DNA of 64,000 nt from Pseudoneobacillus rhizosphaerae (GCF_917563885.1 NZ_CAKJTG010000006.1:1-64000), one strand, 5' to 3'; counted from the stretch's first letter, positions 1-8,337 are shown. The notes: generated by a model not told the origin, from the letters alone. Program-made: numbers and translations.

Positions 1-117
1 AGTCTGGTGGCGATGGCAAGAAGGTCACACCCGTTCCCATACCGAACACGGAAGTTAAGCTTCTTTGCGCCGATGGTAGTTGGAGGATTCCTCCTGTGAG
101 AGTAGGACGTCGCCAGG
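1..117 (+). rRNA. rrf: 5S ribosomal RNA
   Basis: The sequence matches Bacillus 5S rRNA throughout, including the conserved GGTCACACCCGTTCCCAT and CCGAACACGGAAGTTAAGC blocks. The 5' strand (TCTGGTGGCGA) and the 3' strand (CGCCAGGC) of helix I pair, so the gene is essentially complete at the left edge of the window. It is presumably the last gene of an rRNA operon lying upstream. No tRNA follows it. Confidence 0.96.
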
Positions 118-128
118 CAATTTTAGAG

Positions 129-153
129 CAACCCAAATGGGTTGTTTTTTTTT
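129..153 (+). terminator. rRNA operon terminator
   Basis: CAACCC (129-134) pairs with GGGTTG (139-144) across an AAAT loop, followed by nine T residues. It lies 12 nt past the 5S gene and would end the rRNA operon. Confidence 0.9.
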
Positions 154-307
154 GTAAATTGAATTTTTTTATTTTTCAGAGGATTGAAGGAAATATCCTA
201 TTTATTAATTTATAGAAAATTCTCTTTATTTTTCGTAGAAGTTTACTTCCTTAACTATTCGGTATAAGATGTAAGTAACAAGGTCCGATTTAATAGGGGT
301 GATGAGA

Positions 308-1153
308 TTGACAAAACCTTCTAACGTTATTGTAACTGATTTTTCCAAATGGCTAGAAGAAGGAGGGAAATCCCTCAATACCATCTCAACGTATCAACGG
401 GAACTATTAAAATATCAAGGATGGCTGCATCAGTATTCTATTGATCTAAAAGAAATTTCTCAAAATGATGTTCAAAACTATATTTCATTTTTAGAACATC
501 AAGGGAAAAGTCCAATTACTATTGATAAGATTTTAGGTGCTATCAGGACATTTGCCAAATTTTTAAAAAGACCTGAAATAATCATGGATATCCAAATCAT
601 ACCCATAGATAAAAAGGATGAAATTGAATTATTATCGATATCCGAATGTGAGCAATTGTTAAACCAAGTTAAAAAGGACGGGAATAAAAGGAATATTGCG
701 ATTGTATATACACTACTTCATACAGGTATTAGGGTGTCTGAGTTATGTGCATTAAATAAATCAAATCTTGATTTTACTCATAATCAGCTATTTGTATATC
801 CAGCTGTTGGGGTTCAACGATCAATTCCTTTATCAGATGAAGTAAAAATTCATCTAATTAATTATTTAGAATCGGCCAATATTGTTGATGCTTTGTTCAT
901 ATCTAAATCCAACGAAAGACTAACGGAGAGATCAATCCAATATATGCTGAAAAAATATGATGTAAACCCACATAAGCTTAGACATACTTTTTGTCAGCGG
1001 TTAGTCGATAACTGTGTCAGCCTGGAGGTAGTCTCTCAACTAGCAGGACATAAAGATATCAATGTAACTAAAAGATATGCAAAAACAAGACTGAAACAAC
1101 TTGAATTAGAAAAGGCAATTCGAAATACTTTTTATGATGATACACTTGGATGA
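308..1153 (+). CDS. tyrosine recombinase / integrase (XerC/D-like)
   Basis: Site-specific tyrosine recombinase of about 281 residues, close to the usual Xer length. An N-terminal SAM-like core-binding domain (about residues 10-95) is followed by the catalytic domain. Catalytic residues visible are Arg142 in HTGIRVSEL, His223 and Arg225 in HKLRH, His248 in AGHKD and the nucleophile Tyr257 in TKRYAKT. The Lys usually found in the beta-hairpin before RxxPL is not evident (VQRSIPL), so activity may be altered. I chose TTG at 308 because AGGGGTGAT (295-303) is correctly spaced for it; GTG 299 and ATG 302 in the same frame lie on top of that SD. It is a lone gene between 5S rRNA and a decayed 5S 3' end, which suggests a mobile-element remnant or a duplicated rrn end. 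It is not in the normal xerC or xerD context. Confidence 0.88.
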   Translation: MTKPSNVIVTDFSKWLEEGGKSLNTISTYQRELLKYQGWLHQYSIDLKEISQNDVQNYISFLEHQGKSPITIDKILGAIRTFAKFLKRPEIIMDIQIIPIDKKDEIELLSISECEQLLNQVKKDGNKRNIAIVYTLLHTGIRVSELCALNKSNLDFTHNQLFVYPAVGVQRSIPLSDEVKIHLINYLESANIVDALFISKSNERLTERSIQYMLKKYDVNPHKLRHTFCQRLVDNCVSLEVVSQLAGHKDINVTKRYAKTRLKQLELEKAIRNTFYDDTLG

Positions 1154-1187
1154 GTTATTTGGAAACAGAGTAATTAGTTTCTTTTCG

Positions 1188-1221
1188 TGTGGATTCTTCC
1201 TATGAGAGTTGGCCGGTGGGC
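1188..1221 (+). pseudogene. degenerate copy of the 5S rRNA 3' end
   Basis: About 34 nt resemble the 3' third of the 5S gene at 83-120: GGATTC, TCCT, TGAGAGT, GG, CG and GGCAA appear in the same order with scattered substitutions and about 3 nt deleted. As at the true 5S gene, it is followed within 12 nt by a terminator whose stem also contains CAACCC/GGGTTG. It is too short and diverged to be functional. The likely origin is a duplicated rrn end or an insertion-site duplication spanning the recombinase gene. Confidence 0.65.
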
Positions 1222-1230
1222 AAATAAAAA

Positions 1231-1252
1231 ACAACCCTGGGGTTGTTTTTTT
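1231..1252. terminator. bidirectional terminator between recombinase and adenine deaminase
   Basis: ACAACC (1231-1236) pairs with GGTTGT (1241-1246). A T-run follows on the plus strand (1246-1252), and an A-run precedes on the left (1226-1230), so the hairpin can also terminate the leftward adenine deaminase transcript. Confidence 0.8.
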
Positions 1253-1287
1253 GTGGTTCAAAATAACTATTCATTATCAGTTAAACT

Positions 1288-3030
1288 TCAGTGATTTGTG
1301 TCGACACTAATATGTTCAAATTTAGAAACTTGGAATAAACCAATATCCGTTAGCTTTAGTTCTGGTATGACAGGTAATGATAAAAAGGATAATGTTAAAA
1401 ATGGATTAAAATCTTTATTTGCTCCTATCGTTTCAAGTGCAAGATGGATTTCATGAAGACTGGTAGCGACTTCTAAATATGGACGTTCAGACATTAGTCC
1501 TGCTATGGTTAATTCAAGTGATGCGATGATCTTTCCTTGATTGACAACAATTAAGCCACCTTGCATTTCCTTGATAGCATTTGCAGCTGTTATCATATCA
1601 AAATCATTTGTACCAGCAATAATAAGATTATGAGAATCATGGGCAATGGTCGTTGCTATAGCACCTGATTTTAACCCCAATCCTTTAACAATCCCTAACC
1701 CAATATTTTTTGTCAGATGATGGCGTTCAATCACAGCTAATTTTAATTGATCATTATCTACGGAAGGCTGAAACATTCCTTGTTCACAAACATTTACCTT
1801 TTCAATAATATGTTTGGTTATCAGACTATTAGGGATAATTTCAATAATATTTGCTTTACTATTTTTAACATGAATGTGTAGATGTTCATCAAACAATTCA
1901 TGAAATCGGACGGAGTTTTTAAGTCTGTTTGATTCGTTCAAAGGGTTGGTTTTTAACTCTTCAACTAGAACCCCATTTTCGACAAATCGTTTACCTTCCT
2001 TATAAACTTCTGTAATATTGATTGTGTTAAGGTCATCTAGCAAGACTAAATCAGCTTTATATCCTGGTGCAATAGCCCCTTTATCCTCGATTCCAAAACA
2101 TTCCGCCGTATTGATAGTGGCCATTTGAATTGCAGTTATTGGGGATATTCCTGATTGAATGGCGAGTCTAATAGTATGATCGATGCTACCATCACGAATA
2201 AGATCATCTAAGTGCTTATCATCCGTAACAAATAAGCAACGCCTAGAGTTACGATCGTTTACTATTGGGATAAGTTGCTTCAAATCCTTAGCAACAGTGC
2301 CCTCTCGAATCATCAAGTACATTCCTCTACTGATTCGTTCTTTTGCCTGTGCTGCCGTTGTACTTTCATGATCGGTTCGGATACCAGCAGTCATATACAC
2401 ATTGAGATCATTGGCTGATAACCCAGCTGCATGTCCATCTATTTTTTTACCAAATTTCTTGGCATCCATAATTTTATCTAACATGTCATGTTCAGTGTTT
2501 TGAACAGCTGGATAATTCATAACCTCTGCTAGACCTAAGACACTAGCTTCTTGATAGAATGGCCGTAAATCTTCTGCTTTTAAAGTAGCCCCAGAATGTT
2601 CGAACTCGGTTGCAGGTACACACGAGGGCAGCATAAAGTAAACGTCAAACGGTAAATTTTTAGAAGAGTCTAGCATATATTGTATCCCATCTACACCTAA
2701 AACATTGGCAATTTCATGGGGGTCAGCAACAACAGTAGTTACACCGTGTAAAAGTGAAACTTTTGCAAATTCAGGTGGAGTAACCATTGAAGATTCAATA
2801 TGAACATGCCCATCAATGAAAGCTGGTGATATAAACCGTCCATTTGCATCTACGACATTTTTTCCTTCGAATTTTCCGATTCCCACAATAAAACCATCAA
2901 CTATGGCAATGTCGCCATCGGTTATTTCACCATTAAAGACATCAATAATTTTTCCGTTTTTTATGACAGTATCTGCTAGCTCTCTACCTGAGGCTACTGA
3001 GATTCTTCTTGTTAGTTGATTTCTAACCAT
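1288..3030 (-). CDS. ade: adenine deaminase
   Basis: Adenine deaminase (adenine to hypoxanthine and ammonia), a cytosolic purine-salvage enzyme of the amidohydrolase superfamily. The metal-binding HVHIESS motif follows PAFIDGH in the N-terminal third. DPHEIANV, DDKHLDDL and the C-terminal SHDSHNLI region typical of AdeC are present. The product is about 580 residues, against 577 in B. subtilis AdeC as I recall it. The frame opens at 3063, but the minus strand carries AGGAGG six nt before ATG 3030, so MVRNQ is the likely N-terminus. It is transcribed alone, leftward, towards the shared terminator at 1231-1252. A promoter and a PurR-box-like site lie upstream at 3068-3150. Confidence 0.95.
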   Translation of the reverse strand: MVRNQLTRRISVASGRELADTVIKNGKIIDVFNGEITDGDIAIVDGFIVGIGKFEGKNVVDANGRFISPAFIDGHVHIESSMVTPPEFAKVSLLHGVTTVVADPHEIANVLGVDGIQYMLDSSKNLPFDVYFMLPSCVPATEFEHSGATLKAEDLRPFYQEASVLGLAEVMNYPAVQNTEHDMLDKIMDAKKFGKKIDGHAAGLSANDLNVYMTAGIRTDHESTTAAQAKERISRGMYLMIREGTVAKDLKQLIPIVNDRNSRRCLFVTDDKHLDDLIRDGSIDHTIRLAIQSGISPITAIQMATINTAECFGIEDKGAIAPGYKADLVLLDDLNTINITEVYKEGKRFVENGVLVEELKTNPLNESNRLKNSVRFHELFDEHLHIHVKNSKANIIEIIPNSLITKHIIEKVNVCEQGMFQPSVDNDQLKLAVIERHHLTKNIGLGIVKGLGLKSGAIATTIAHDSHNLIIAGTNDFDMITAANAIKEMQGGLIVVNQGKIIASLELTIAGLMSERPYLEVATSLHEIHLALETIGANKDFNPFLTLSFLSLPVIPELKLTDIGLFQVSKFEHISVDTNH

Positions 3031-3067
3031 GTACATCCTCCTATTATGTTTCTTCATTATCATTATA

Positions 3068-3080
3068 ATTGTTCGGTATA
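3068..3080 (-). promoter_or_regulatory. PurR-box-like sequence upstream of ade
   Basis: On the minus strand TATACCGAACAAT matches the Bacillus PurR box consensus AWWWCCGAACWWT at 12 of 13 positions. It lies between the proposed promoter and the start codon. PurR usually binds paired boxes and I see no clear partner, so this is suggestive only. Confidence 0.35.
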
Positions 3081-3122
3081 CTTATTACTCATTAAAAAAG
3101 AATATACTGGTATTATATATCT

Positions 3123-3150
3123 ATTATATGTAGTTAAATAATAGATACAA
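3123..3150 (-). promoter_or_regulatory. candidate sigma-A promoter for ade
   Basis: On the minus strand TTGTAT (-35, plus coordinates 3145-3150) and TATAAT (about 3123-3128) are separated by 16 nt, roughly 95 nt upstream of the ATG at 3030. Confidence 0.45.
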
Positions 3151-3193
3151 CAATTGAGAGTAAAAATTGGTTTTTAGAAGGAAGGGATTTCAA

Positions 3194-3724
3194 ATGGATA
3201 ATCAAAGAAAAGTAGTTTTATACGTTGCAACAAGTTTAGATGGGTACATAGCTACAAAGGAAGAATCATTAGAATGGTTATTTAAAATTGAGAGTGAAGG
3301 AGATGCGGGATACTCTCAATTCTACGAAACAGTTGATACTATTTTAATGGGGAGAAGAACGTATGATTGGATTATGGCAATGGAAAAAGGGAAATTTCCC
3401 TATGAAAATAAAGAATGTTACGTCTTTTCAAATACCTTAAACGGTAAAACGGAGAACGTTGAATTTGTAAATGAAGAAGTCGTTAGTTTCACAACGAAAT
3501 TGAAATCTGAAGCTGGTAAAGATATATGGATTGTAGGGGGAGGGGAACTCTTACACCTCTTTCTATTGAATAAATTAGTCGATGAATATGTTATTACCAT
3601 CGCACCTACGTTAATTGGAAAAGGAATCCCATTGTTTAAAGAAGCAGATTATGAACTTGAATTAGAACTTATAGATGTTAAGCGTTTTAACCAATTTGCT
3701 CAAATTCACTTCGTGACGAAGTAA
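3194..3724 (+). CDS. dihydrofolate reductase-like protein (RibD C-terminal family)
   Basis: About 176 residues of the RibD_C/DHFR-like fold, resembling B. subtilis YyaP/YwjB-type proteins. Visible family features are VVLYVATSLDGYIA at the N-terminus, TILMGRRTYDW in the middle, and the pyridine-nucleotide loop DIWIVGGGELLHLFL followed by DEYVITIAPTLIGKGIPLF. The enzyme probably uses NADPH, but members of this family have unassigned substrates and are not true folate enzymes. The frame is open from a TTG at 3167; ATG 3194 is preferred because GAAGGAAGGG (3178-3186) precedes it. It is a single gene diverging from ade and ends before a palindromic repeat. Confidence 0.85.
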   Translation: MDNQRKVVLYVATSLDGYIATKEESLEWLFKIESEGDAGYSQFYETVDTILMGRRTYDWIMAMEKGKFPYENKECYVFSNTLNGKTENVEFVNEEVVSFTTKLKSEAGKDIWIVGGGELLHLFLLNKLVDEYVITIAPTLIGKGIPLFKEADYELELELIDVKRFNQFAQIHFVTK

Positions 3725-3765
3725 ATATATCAATCGAGATAATAATAGTAGTTAAAAGACTAATT

Positions 3766-3814
3766 TAACGCATTAACGTACTGGGGGACAGTCCCCCAGT
3801 GCTTTAATGCGGTA
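3766..3814. repeat. REPIN-like palindrome, copy 1
   Basis: A 49-nt imperfect inverted repeat. The arms TAACGCATTAACGTAC and GTGCTTTAATGCGGTA flank a core of GGGGGAC, A, GTCCCCC. Copies 2 (6003-6059) and 3 (36009-36063) share the CGCATTAA flanks and the GGGAC-N-GTCCC core. Here it lies just downstream of a gene and could fold into a strong RNA hairpin. Confidence 0.85.
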
Positions 3815-3905
3815 ATCTGTTTGAAGTGTCTAATAAAGCTAAAAGATGGAGACAATACTTTCAAATGAATATGTGATTATTTCATTTTTATGAGGGGGAA
3901 TATGC

Positions 3906-4379
3906 TTGGATGCGTCTTTAAAGATTGGTTATCAGGCTCCAGACTTTTCATTACCGTCAACAACAAAAGAAAAGCTCTCTTTATCTGATTACCGTGGGAT
4001 TAAGAATATTGTTGTCGCCTTTTATGGTATGGATTTTACTCCAGGCTGAATTAAAGAAATTACCTCTTGGAAAGAGGATTATAAACGATTTGAAGCGGTT
4101 AATGCAGAAGTACTAGGTGTTAGCGCAGATCATATTCACTCACATCGGGTCTTTGCGGCAAGTATGGGGACATTACCGTATCCACTTGTATCGGATTGGC
4201 ATCGGCAAACAATCAAAGATTATCACGTTTATAACGAAAAAGGTGGAGTGGCGATTCGCTCTGTTTTTATTATTAATAAAGAAGGAATCATTACCTACAT
4301 AAACACATCATTTAAAGCAGATAAAAAAGAGGATTATGAAGCGGTTTTTGATGAGTTAGGAAAATTAACAAACCAATAA
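3906..4379 (+). CDS. candidate selenocysteine-containing peroxiredoxin (AhpC/TSA family), UGA recoded at 4047-4049
   Basis: Read with one in-frame UGA, this is a 157-residue thioredoxin-fold peroxiredoxin. IGYQAPDFSLP is the typical N-terminus, then the SLSDYRG turn, the IVVAFYGMDFTPG strand and loop, and a C-terminal half with VLGVSADHIHSH, LPYPLVSDW and AIRSVFIINKEG. The UGA is codon 48, directly after FTPG, exactly where family members carry the peroxidatic Cys. Frames on both sides are open, with no other stop or shift, and no Cys codon occurs anywhere. Start TTG 3906 has SD GAGGGGG (3892-3898) seven nt upstream. A SECIS-like hairpin follows at 4063-4077. The expected role is peroxide reduction by a one-selenocysteine mechanism. 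The alternative is a pseudogene with a nonsense mutation. Automated callers would report only the C-terminal part. Confidence 0.72.
4063..4077 (+). promoter_or_regulatory. candidate bacterial SECIS hairpin
   Basis: CCTCT (4063-4067) pairs with AGAGG (4073-4077) around loop TGGAA; an extra T-A pair can close the loop to GGA. The loop begins 18 nt after the UGA and has G in its first two positions, within the 16-37 nt spacing described for bacterial SECIS elements. The second candidate at 55523 has nearly the same loop (TGGAT). Confidence 0.6.
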
Positions 4380-4387
4380 TAAACGAC

Positions 4388-4424
4388 AAATCCACAATAC
4401 TAAAGTTTGTGGATTTCTTTTGTT
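4388..4424 (+). terminator. terminator after the peroxiredoxin gene
   Basis: AAATCCACAA (4388-4397) pairs perfectly with TTGTGGATTT (4407-4416), followed by a T-rich tail. An intact terminator 8 nt past the stop codon argues that the gene is still a functioning transcription unit. Confidence 0.88.
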
Positions 4425-4550
4425 TTATAGGTAAAAAGTCGTTTTGGCTGCTTTTTCATGTATAATGAACACATTCCGCTTTTGAATATGAAATTTCTTC
4501 TTCGAGAAATATATATATAAGTCGAATAATCCAAAAAAAGAGGTTAGTAC

Positions 4551-5996
4551 ATGAGCATAAGTAGTTTTGAGAATTTTAATTTAAGCGATGAAATCAGAAG
4601 ATCACTTTCGGTGTTAAAATATGAGAATCCGACTGAGGTTCAAACAGAAGTAATCCCAGTAGCATTGGATAATCAAGACCTTGTCGTAAAATCACAAACA
4701 GGAAGCGGGAAGACGGCTGCTTTTGGTATTCCCATTTGTGAGACGATAGAATGGGAAGAAAAATGGCCACAGGCATTAATTTTAACACCAACAAGAGAAC
4801 TGGCTGTTCAAGTTCGCGAGGACATAACGAATATTGGCCGGTTCAAACGGATTAAAGCGATGGCGGTTTATGGAAAAGAACCGTTTGCTAAACAAAAAGA
4901 AGAATTAAAACAAAAAACACATGTAGTCGTCGGCACACCTGGTCGTGTCATGGACCATATTGAGAGAGAAACATTAGTATTAGAGAAAATAAAGTATTTG
5001 ATTATTGACGAAGCAGATGAAATGCTGAATATGGGTTTTATTGATGAAGTGGAAGCGATTATTAAGGAACTTCCTTCAAACAGAGTAACGATGGTCTTTT
5101 CTGCTACACTACCGAAAGATGTGGAAACACTTTGCCATAAATATATGAAAAATCCCATTCATATCGAGATTGCCTCGACTGGGATAACTACAGATACCAT
5201 TGAACATCGACTTATGGAAGTGAAGGAAGAACAAAAGCTTTCATTGGTTAAAGACGTAACGGTTGTGGAAAATCCAGAAAGCTGTATTATTTTTTGTAAT
5301 ACGAAAGAACATGTCGATACAGTATATAGTGAATTAGAAGAATCCAATTATTCTTGTGAAAGGCTTCATGGAGGATTAGAACAAGAGGACCGGTTTGCGG
5401 TTATGAATGGATTTAAAATGGGTAACTTCCGTTATCTTGTGGCTACTGATGTTGCGGCCAGGGGAATTGATATTGATAATGTCACTCTTGTTATCAATTA
5501 TGATGTTCCAATGGAAAAAGAGAGCTATGTTCATCGTACCGGAAGAACGGGTCGCGCAGGTAACCTTGGAAAAGCGATTACACTTGCGACACAATACGAA
5601 AGCAAATATATTAAAGCAATTGAAAGATATATTGGCTTTGAGATTCCTTCGATGGAAGCTCCGAAGCAGCATGAAGTAGCCAGAGGAAAAGCCGCCTTTG
5701 AAGAAAAAATTAATGGTCGTCGAGTCGTTAAGAATAATAAAACAGCCAGAATAAACCAAGATATTATGAAGCTTCATTTTAGCGGGGGCAAAAAGAAAAA
5801 ACTTCGGGCGGTGGATTTTGTAGGAACACTTTCGAACATCTCTGGAGTAACCGCTGAAGATATAGGAATTATCACGATTCAAGACCAAATGACCTATGTG
5901 GATATCCTTAACGGAAAAGGCTCCGTTGTCCTACAAGCGATGGAAAATACAACTGTCAAAGGTAAAAAACTAAAAGTAACAAAAGCAATTAAATAA
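4551..5996 (+). CDS. dbpA: DEAD-box RNA helicase DbpA (YxiN type)
   Basis: ATP-dependent RNA helicase of 481 residues, the size of B. subtilis DbpA/YxiN. Motifs in order are the Q motif region ENPTEVQ, Walker A SQTGSGKT (48-55), [16 protein letters not shown] (153-156), SAT (184-186), then RecA2 motifs [10 protein letters not shown] and HRTGRTGR. The last 75 or so residues, beginning near the lysine-rich [10 protein letters not shown], form the DbpA-type RNA-binding domain that in this family recognises hairpin 92 of 23S rRNA, so a role in late 50S assembly is expected. An SD (AGAGG) precedes ATG 4551. It is monocistronic, followed by REPIN-like copy 2. Confidence 0.95.
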   Translation: MSISSFENFNLSDEIRRSLSVLKYENPTEVQTEVIPVALDNQDLVVKSQTGSGKTAAFGIPICETIEWEEKWPQALILTPTRELAVQVREDITNIGRFKRIKAMAVYGKEPFAKQKEELKQKTHVVVGTPGRVMDHIERETLVLEKIKYLIIDEADEMLNMGFIDEVEAIIKELPSNRVTMVFSATLPKDVETLCHKYMKNPIHIEIASTGITTDTIEHRLMEVKEEQKLSLVKDVTVVENPESCIIFCNTKEHVDTVYSELEESNYSCERLHGGLEQEDRFAVMNGFKMGNFRYLVATDVAARGIDIDNVTLVINYDVPMEKESYVHRTGRTGRAGNLGKAITLATQYESKYIKAIERYIGFEIPSMEAPKQHEVARGKAAFEEKINGRRVVKNNKTARINQDIMKLHFSGGKKKKLRAVDFVGTLSNISGVTAEDIGIITIQDQMTYVDILNGKGSVVLQAMENTTVKGKKLKVTKAIK

Positions 5997-6002
5997 ACAG
6001 AA

Positions 6003-6059
6003 TTTTAACGCATTAACGTACCGGGGGACTGTCCCCCAGTACGTTAATGCGTTAAAATG
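6003..6059. repeat. REPIN-like palindrome, copy 2
   Basis: A 57-nt inverted repeat with 28-nt arms (ATTTTAACGCATTAACGTAC and its complement) and a single central T; the only arm mismatch is in the ACC/AGT step. The core is GGGGGAC-T-GTCCCCC. It starts 7 nt after the dbpA stop codon and probably doubles as a transcript end. Confidence 0.88.
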
Positions 6060-6089
6060 AGATAAAATAAATGCTTAAGGGGGGCTATT

Positions 6090-8243
6090 ATGATAAAAGC
6101 GATTTTTTTTGATTTGGATGATACTTTGATTTGGGATCAAATGAGTGTAAAGGAAGCGTTTCTTGCTACTTGTAGGCTTGCAGAAGAACGGTTTGGTATC
6201 GATGTGAATCAATTAGAAGAAGCCGTTCGAGAATCAGCACGGAATCTATATTCCTCCTACGAAACATATGAGTTTACGCAAATGATTGGGATTAATCCAT
6301 TTGAAGGTTTATGGGGCGATTTTTTAGATGATCATGAGGATTTAAAGAAGTTGAAAAATATTGTTCCTAGTTATCGACGAGCAGCCTGGACATTGGGGTT
6401 AAAAAAACTTGGAATCAATGATCCCGACTTAGCTGCCGAATTAGGGGAGCGTTTTCCTCAAGAAAGAAGAAGAGCACCGTTTGTTTATGAGGAGACGTTT
6501 GAGGTTCTGGATCAATTAAAAAATAATTATCAGCTTATTTTGATAACAAACGGTTCCCCTGATCTACAGCATACGAAATTATCGTTAACACCTAAGCTTA
6601 TTCCTTATTTTGATCAGATTGTTATATCAGGTGATTTTGGTAAAGGGAAACCAGATCCTTCGATATTTGAACATGCACTAGCACAATTATCACTTCAAAA
6701 GGAAGAGGTTATGATGGTCGGAGATAATTTAATGACCGATATTTTAGGGGCAAACCGAGCAGGAATTAAATCGGTTTGGATAAATCGACATCAGAAGGAC
6801 CGGAATGAGGTTATTCCTACATACGAAATTCAACATTTAGATGAGCTTTTGACTATTTTAAAACGGGAGGGTACAAAAATGAATCTTACAGAAGAATTAC
6901 AAAAAATCCTATCAAGAGACCGGGTAACTAGTAACTTAACGATATTAGAGCAGCATGGAAAAGATGAATCGTATCATCAGCCTGCACTTCCAGATGTAGT
7001 CGTTTTCCCTGAAAATCGAGATGAAGTAGTTAAAATTATGCAATTCGCCCATGAACATGAAATTCCTGTTGTCCCATTTGGGCGAGGATCAAGCTTAGAA
7101 GGACATGTAATCCCATATCATGGTGGGATTTCACTAGATACTTCTCTAATGAGTAAAGTGTTAGAAATCCGCCCCAATGATTTTTTAGTCAAGGTTCAAC
7201 CTGGGGTGACAAGAACACAGCTTAATTTAGAGTTGAAAAAACATGGTTTATTCTTTTCCGTAGATCCTGGCGCAGATGCGACCTTAGGAGGAATGGCGGC
7301 AACGAATGCAAGCGGGACATCTTCTGTACGTTATGGAGTGATGCGTGATCAAGTGCGTGACTTAGAAGTCGTACTTGCGTCCGGAGAGGTCATTCATACC
7401 GGTAGTTTAGCTGCTAAGTCATCCTCTGGCTATCATCTAAACGGATTGTTTGTTGGCTCAGAGGGGACGCTTGGTATTTTTACGGAATTAACTTTACAGG
7501 TGTATGGCATACCTGAGGTCATTATGGCAGCGAGAGCTTCGTTTCCATCGACTGATGCTGCGGTTCAAGCTGTAGTAGGAATTCGTTCTACAGGTATTCC
7601 TATTGCCCGTGTGGAGCTTGTGGATGCCCATTCTATTAATCAAGTAAATAAACATAGTGGAACATCATACGAGGAACAGCCGACATTATTTTTAGAATTT
7701 CATGGAAATCAAGCTGGATTGAATCAGGATGTGGAATTTGCTAAAGAGATTGTTACGGATTATGGCTGTACGAACTTTGTTTTTGAAACGGACTCTAAGT
7801 CTCGGAATCAACTATGGGATGCTCGCCATAATTTGGCATATGCTTTTATCCACGGAGCACCGGGTAAAAAATTTATGACTACGGATGTTTGTGTGCCGAT
7901 TGAAGAATTAGCGGGAGCCATTGAAAATACAAGATTAACAATCAATCAATTTGGATTTGAAGGTGGAATCGTTGGTCATGTAGGGGATGGTAATTTTCAC
8001 GTCGTTTTCATGATTGATCTTGATAATGAAAAGGAAGTTCAAACGGCAAAAGAGCTAAATGCCCATATTGTTGACTATGCTTTAACGCGTGGTGGGACCT
8101 GTACTGGAGAGCATGGAGTTGGTGTTGGGAAAAGAATATACCAACAAAAAGAGCATGGGAATGCACTTGAAACGATGAGATTGATTAAAAAAGCTTTAGA
8201 TCCTAAAGGAATATTAAATCCTGGGAAAATCTTTTTCGATTAA
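6090..8243 (+). CDS. HAD phosphatase fused in frame to a GlcD-like FAD-linked oxidase
   Basis: One 717-residue frame carries two proteins. Residues 1-262 are a HAD-superfamily hydrolase (FDLDDTL nucleophile motif, ITNGSP motif II, GKPDPSIF and GDNLMTD motifs). Residues 264-717 are a complete GlcD/YsfC-type FAD-linked oxidase with PEN-type FAD binding (VPFGRGSSLEG), GADATLGGMAATNASG, and the C-terminal GHVGDGNFH and TGEHGVGVGKR motifs. The likely reaction is glycolate or D-lactate oxidation. An internal ATG at 6879 is preceded by GGGAGG (6865-6870), so the oxidase can also start on its own as a 454-residue protein. In the +1 frame a TAA sits just before that SD, so a one-base indel may have removed the HAD stop. 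Whether a fusion, two proteins, or both are made cannot be seen here. Confidence 0.88.
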   Translation: MIKAIFFDLDDTLIWDQMSVKEAFLATCRLAEERFGIDVNQLEEAVRESARNLYSSYETYEFTQMIGINPFEGLWGDFLDDHEDLKKLKNIVPSYRRAAWTLGLKKLGINDPDLAAELGERFPQERRRAPFVYEETFEVLDQLKNNYQLILITNGSPDLQHTKLSLTPKLIPYFDQIVISGDFGKGKPDPSIFEHALAQLSLQKEEVMMVGDNLMTDILGANRAGIKSVWINRHQKDRNEVIPTYEIQHLDELLTILKREGTKMNLTEELQKILSRDRVTSNLTILEQHGKDESYHQPALPDVVVFPENRDEVVKIMQFAHEHEIPVVPFGRGSSLEGHVIPYHGGISLDTSLMSKVLEIRPNDFLVKVQPGVTRTQLNLELKKHGLFFSVDPGADATLGGMAATNASGTSSVRYGVMRDQVRDLEVVLASGEVIHTGSLAAKSSSGYHLNGLFVGSEGTLGIFTELTLQVYGIPEVIMAARASFPSTDAAVQAVVGIRSTGIPIARVELVDAHSINQVNKHSGTSYEEQPTLFLEFHGNQAGLNQDVEFAKEIVTDYGCTNFVFETDSKSRNQLWDARHNLAYAFIHGAPGKKFMTTDVCVPIEELAGAIENTRLTINQFGFEGGIVGHVGDGNFHVVFMIDLDNEKEVQTAKELNAHIVDYALTRGGTCTGEHGVGVGKRIYQQKEHGNALETMRLIKKALDPKGILNPGKIFFD

Positions 8244-8337
8244 CACTAATGGGGATAAGGAAAAGCATTCTTTCAAAAATGTTAATCATACCAAATAGTT
8301 ATAGTATTATAAGAAATAGTCTAAGGATGGTGTTAAA

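Noticed and set aside
1154-1230. Possible tRNA or small RNA after the recombinase
   Set aside because: No cloverleaf can be drawn; the sequence is better explained as a decayed 5S rRNA end.
2183-2371. Plus-strand ORFs within adenine deaminase
   Set aside because: They are antisense shadows of a well-supported gene.
4117-4379. Two separate small ORFs (4117-4302 and 4164-4379) downstream of the peroxiredoxin UGA
   Set aside because: 4164-4379 is the C-terminal half of the peroxiredoxin itself, and 4117-4302 is an overlapping frame without family resemblance or an SD.
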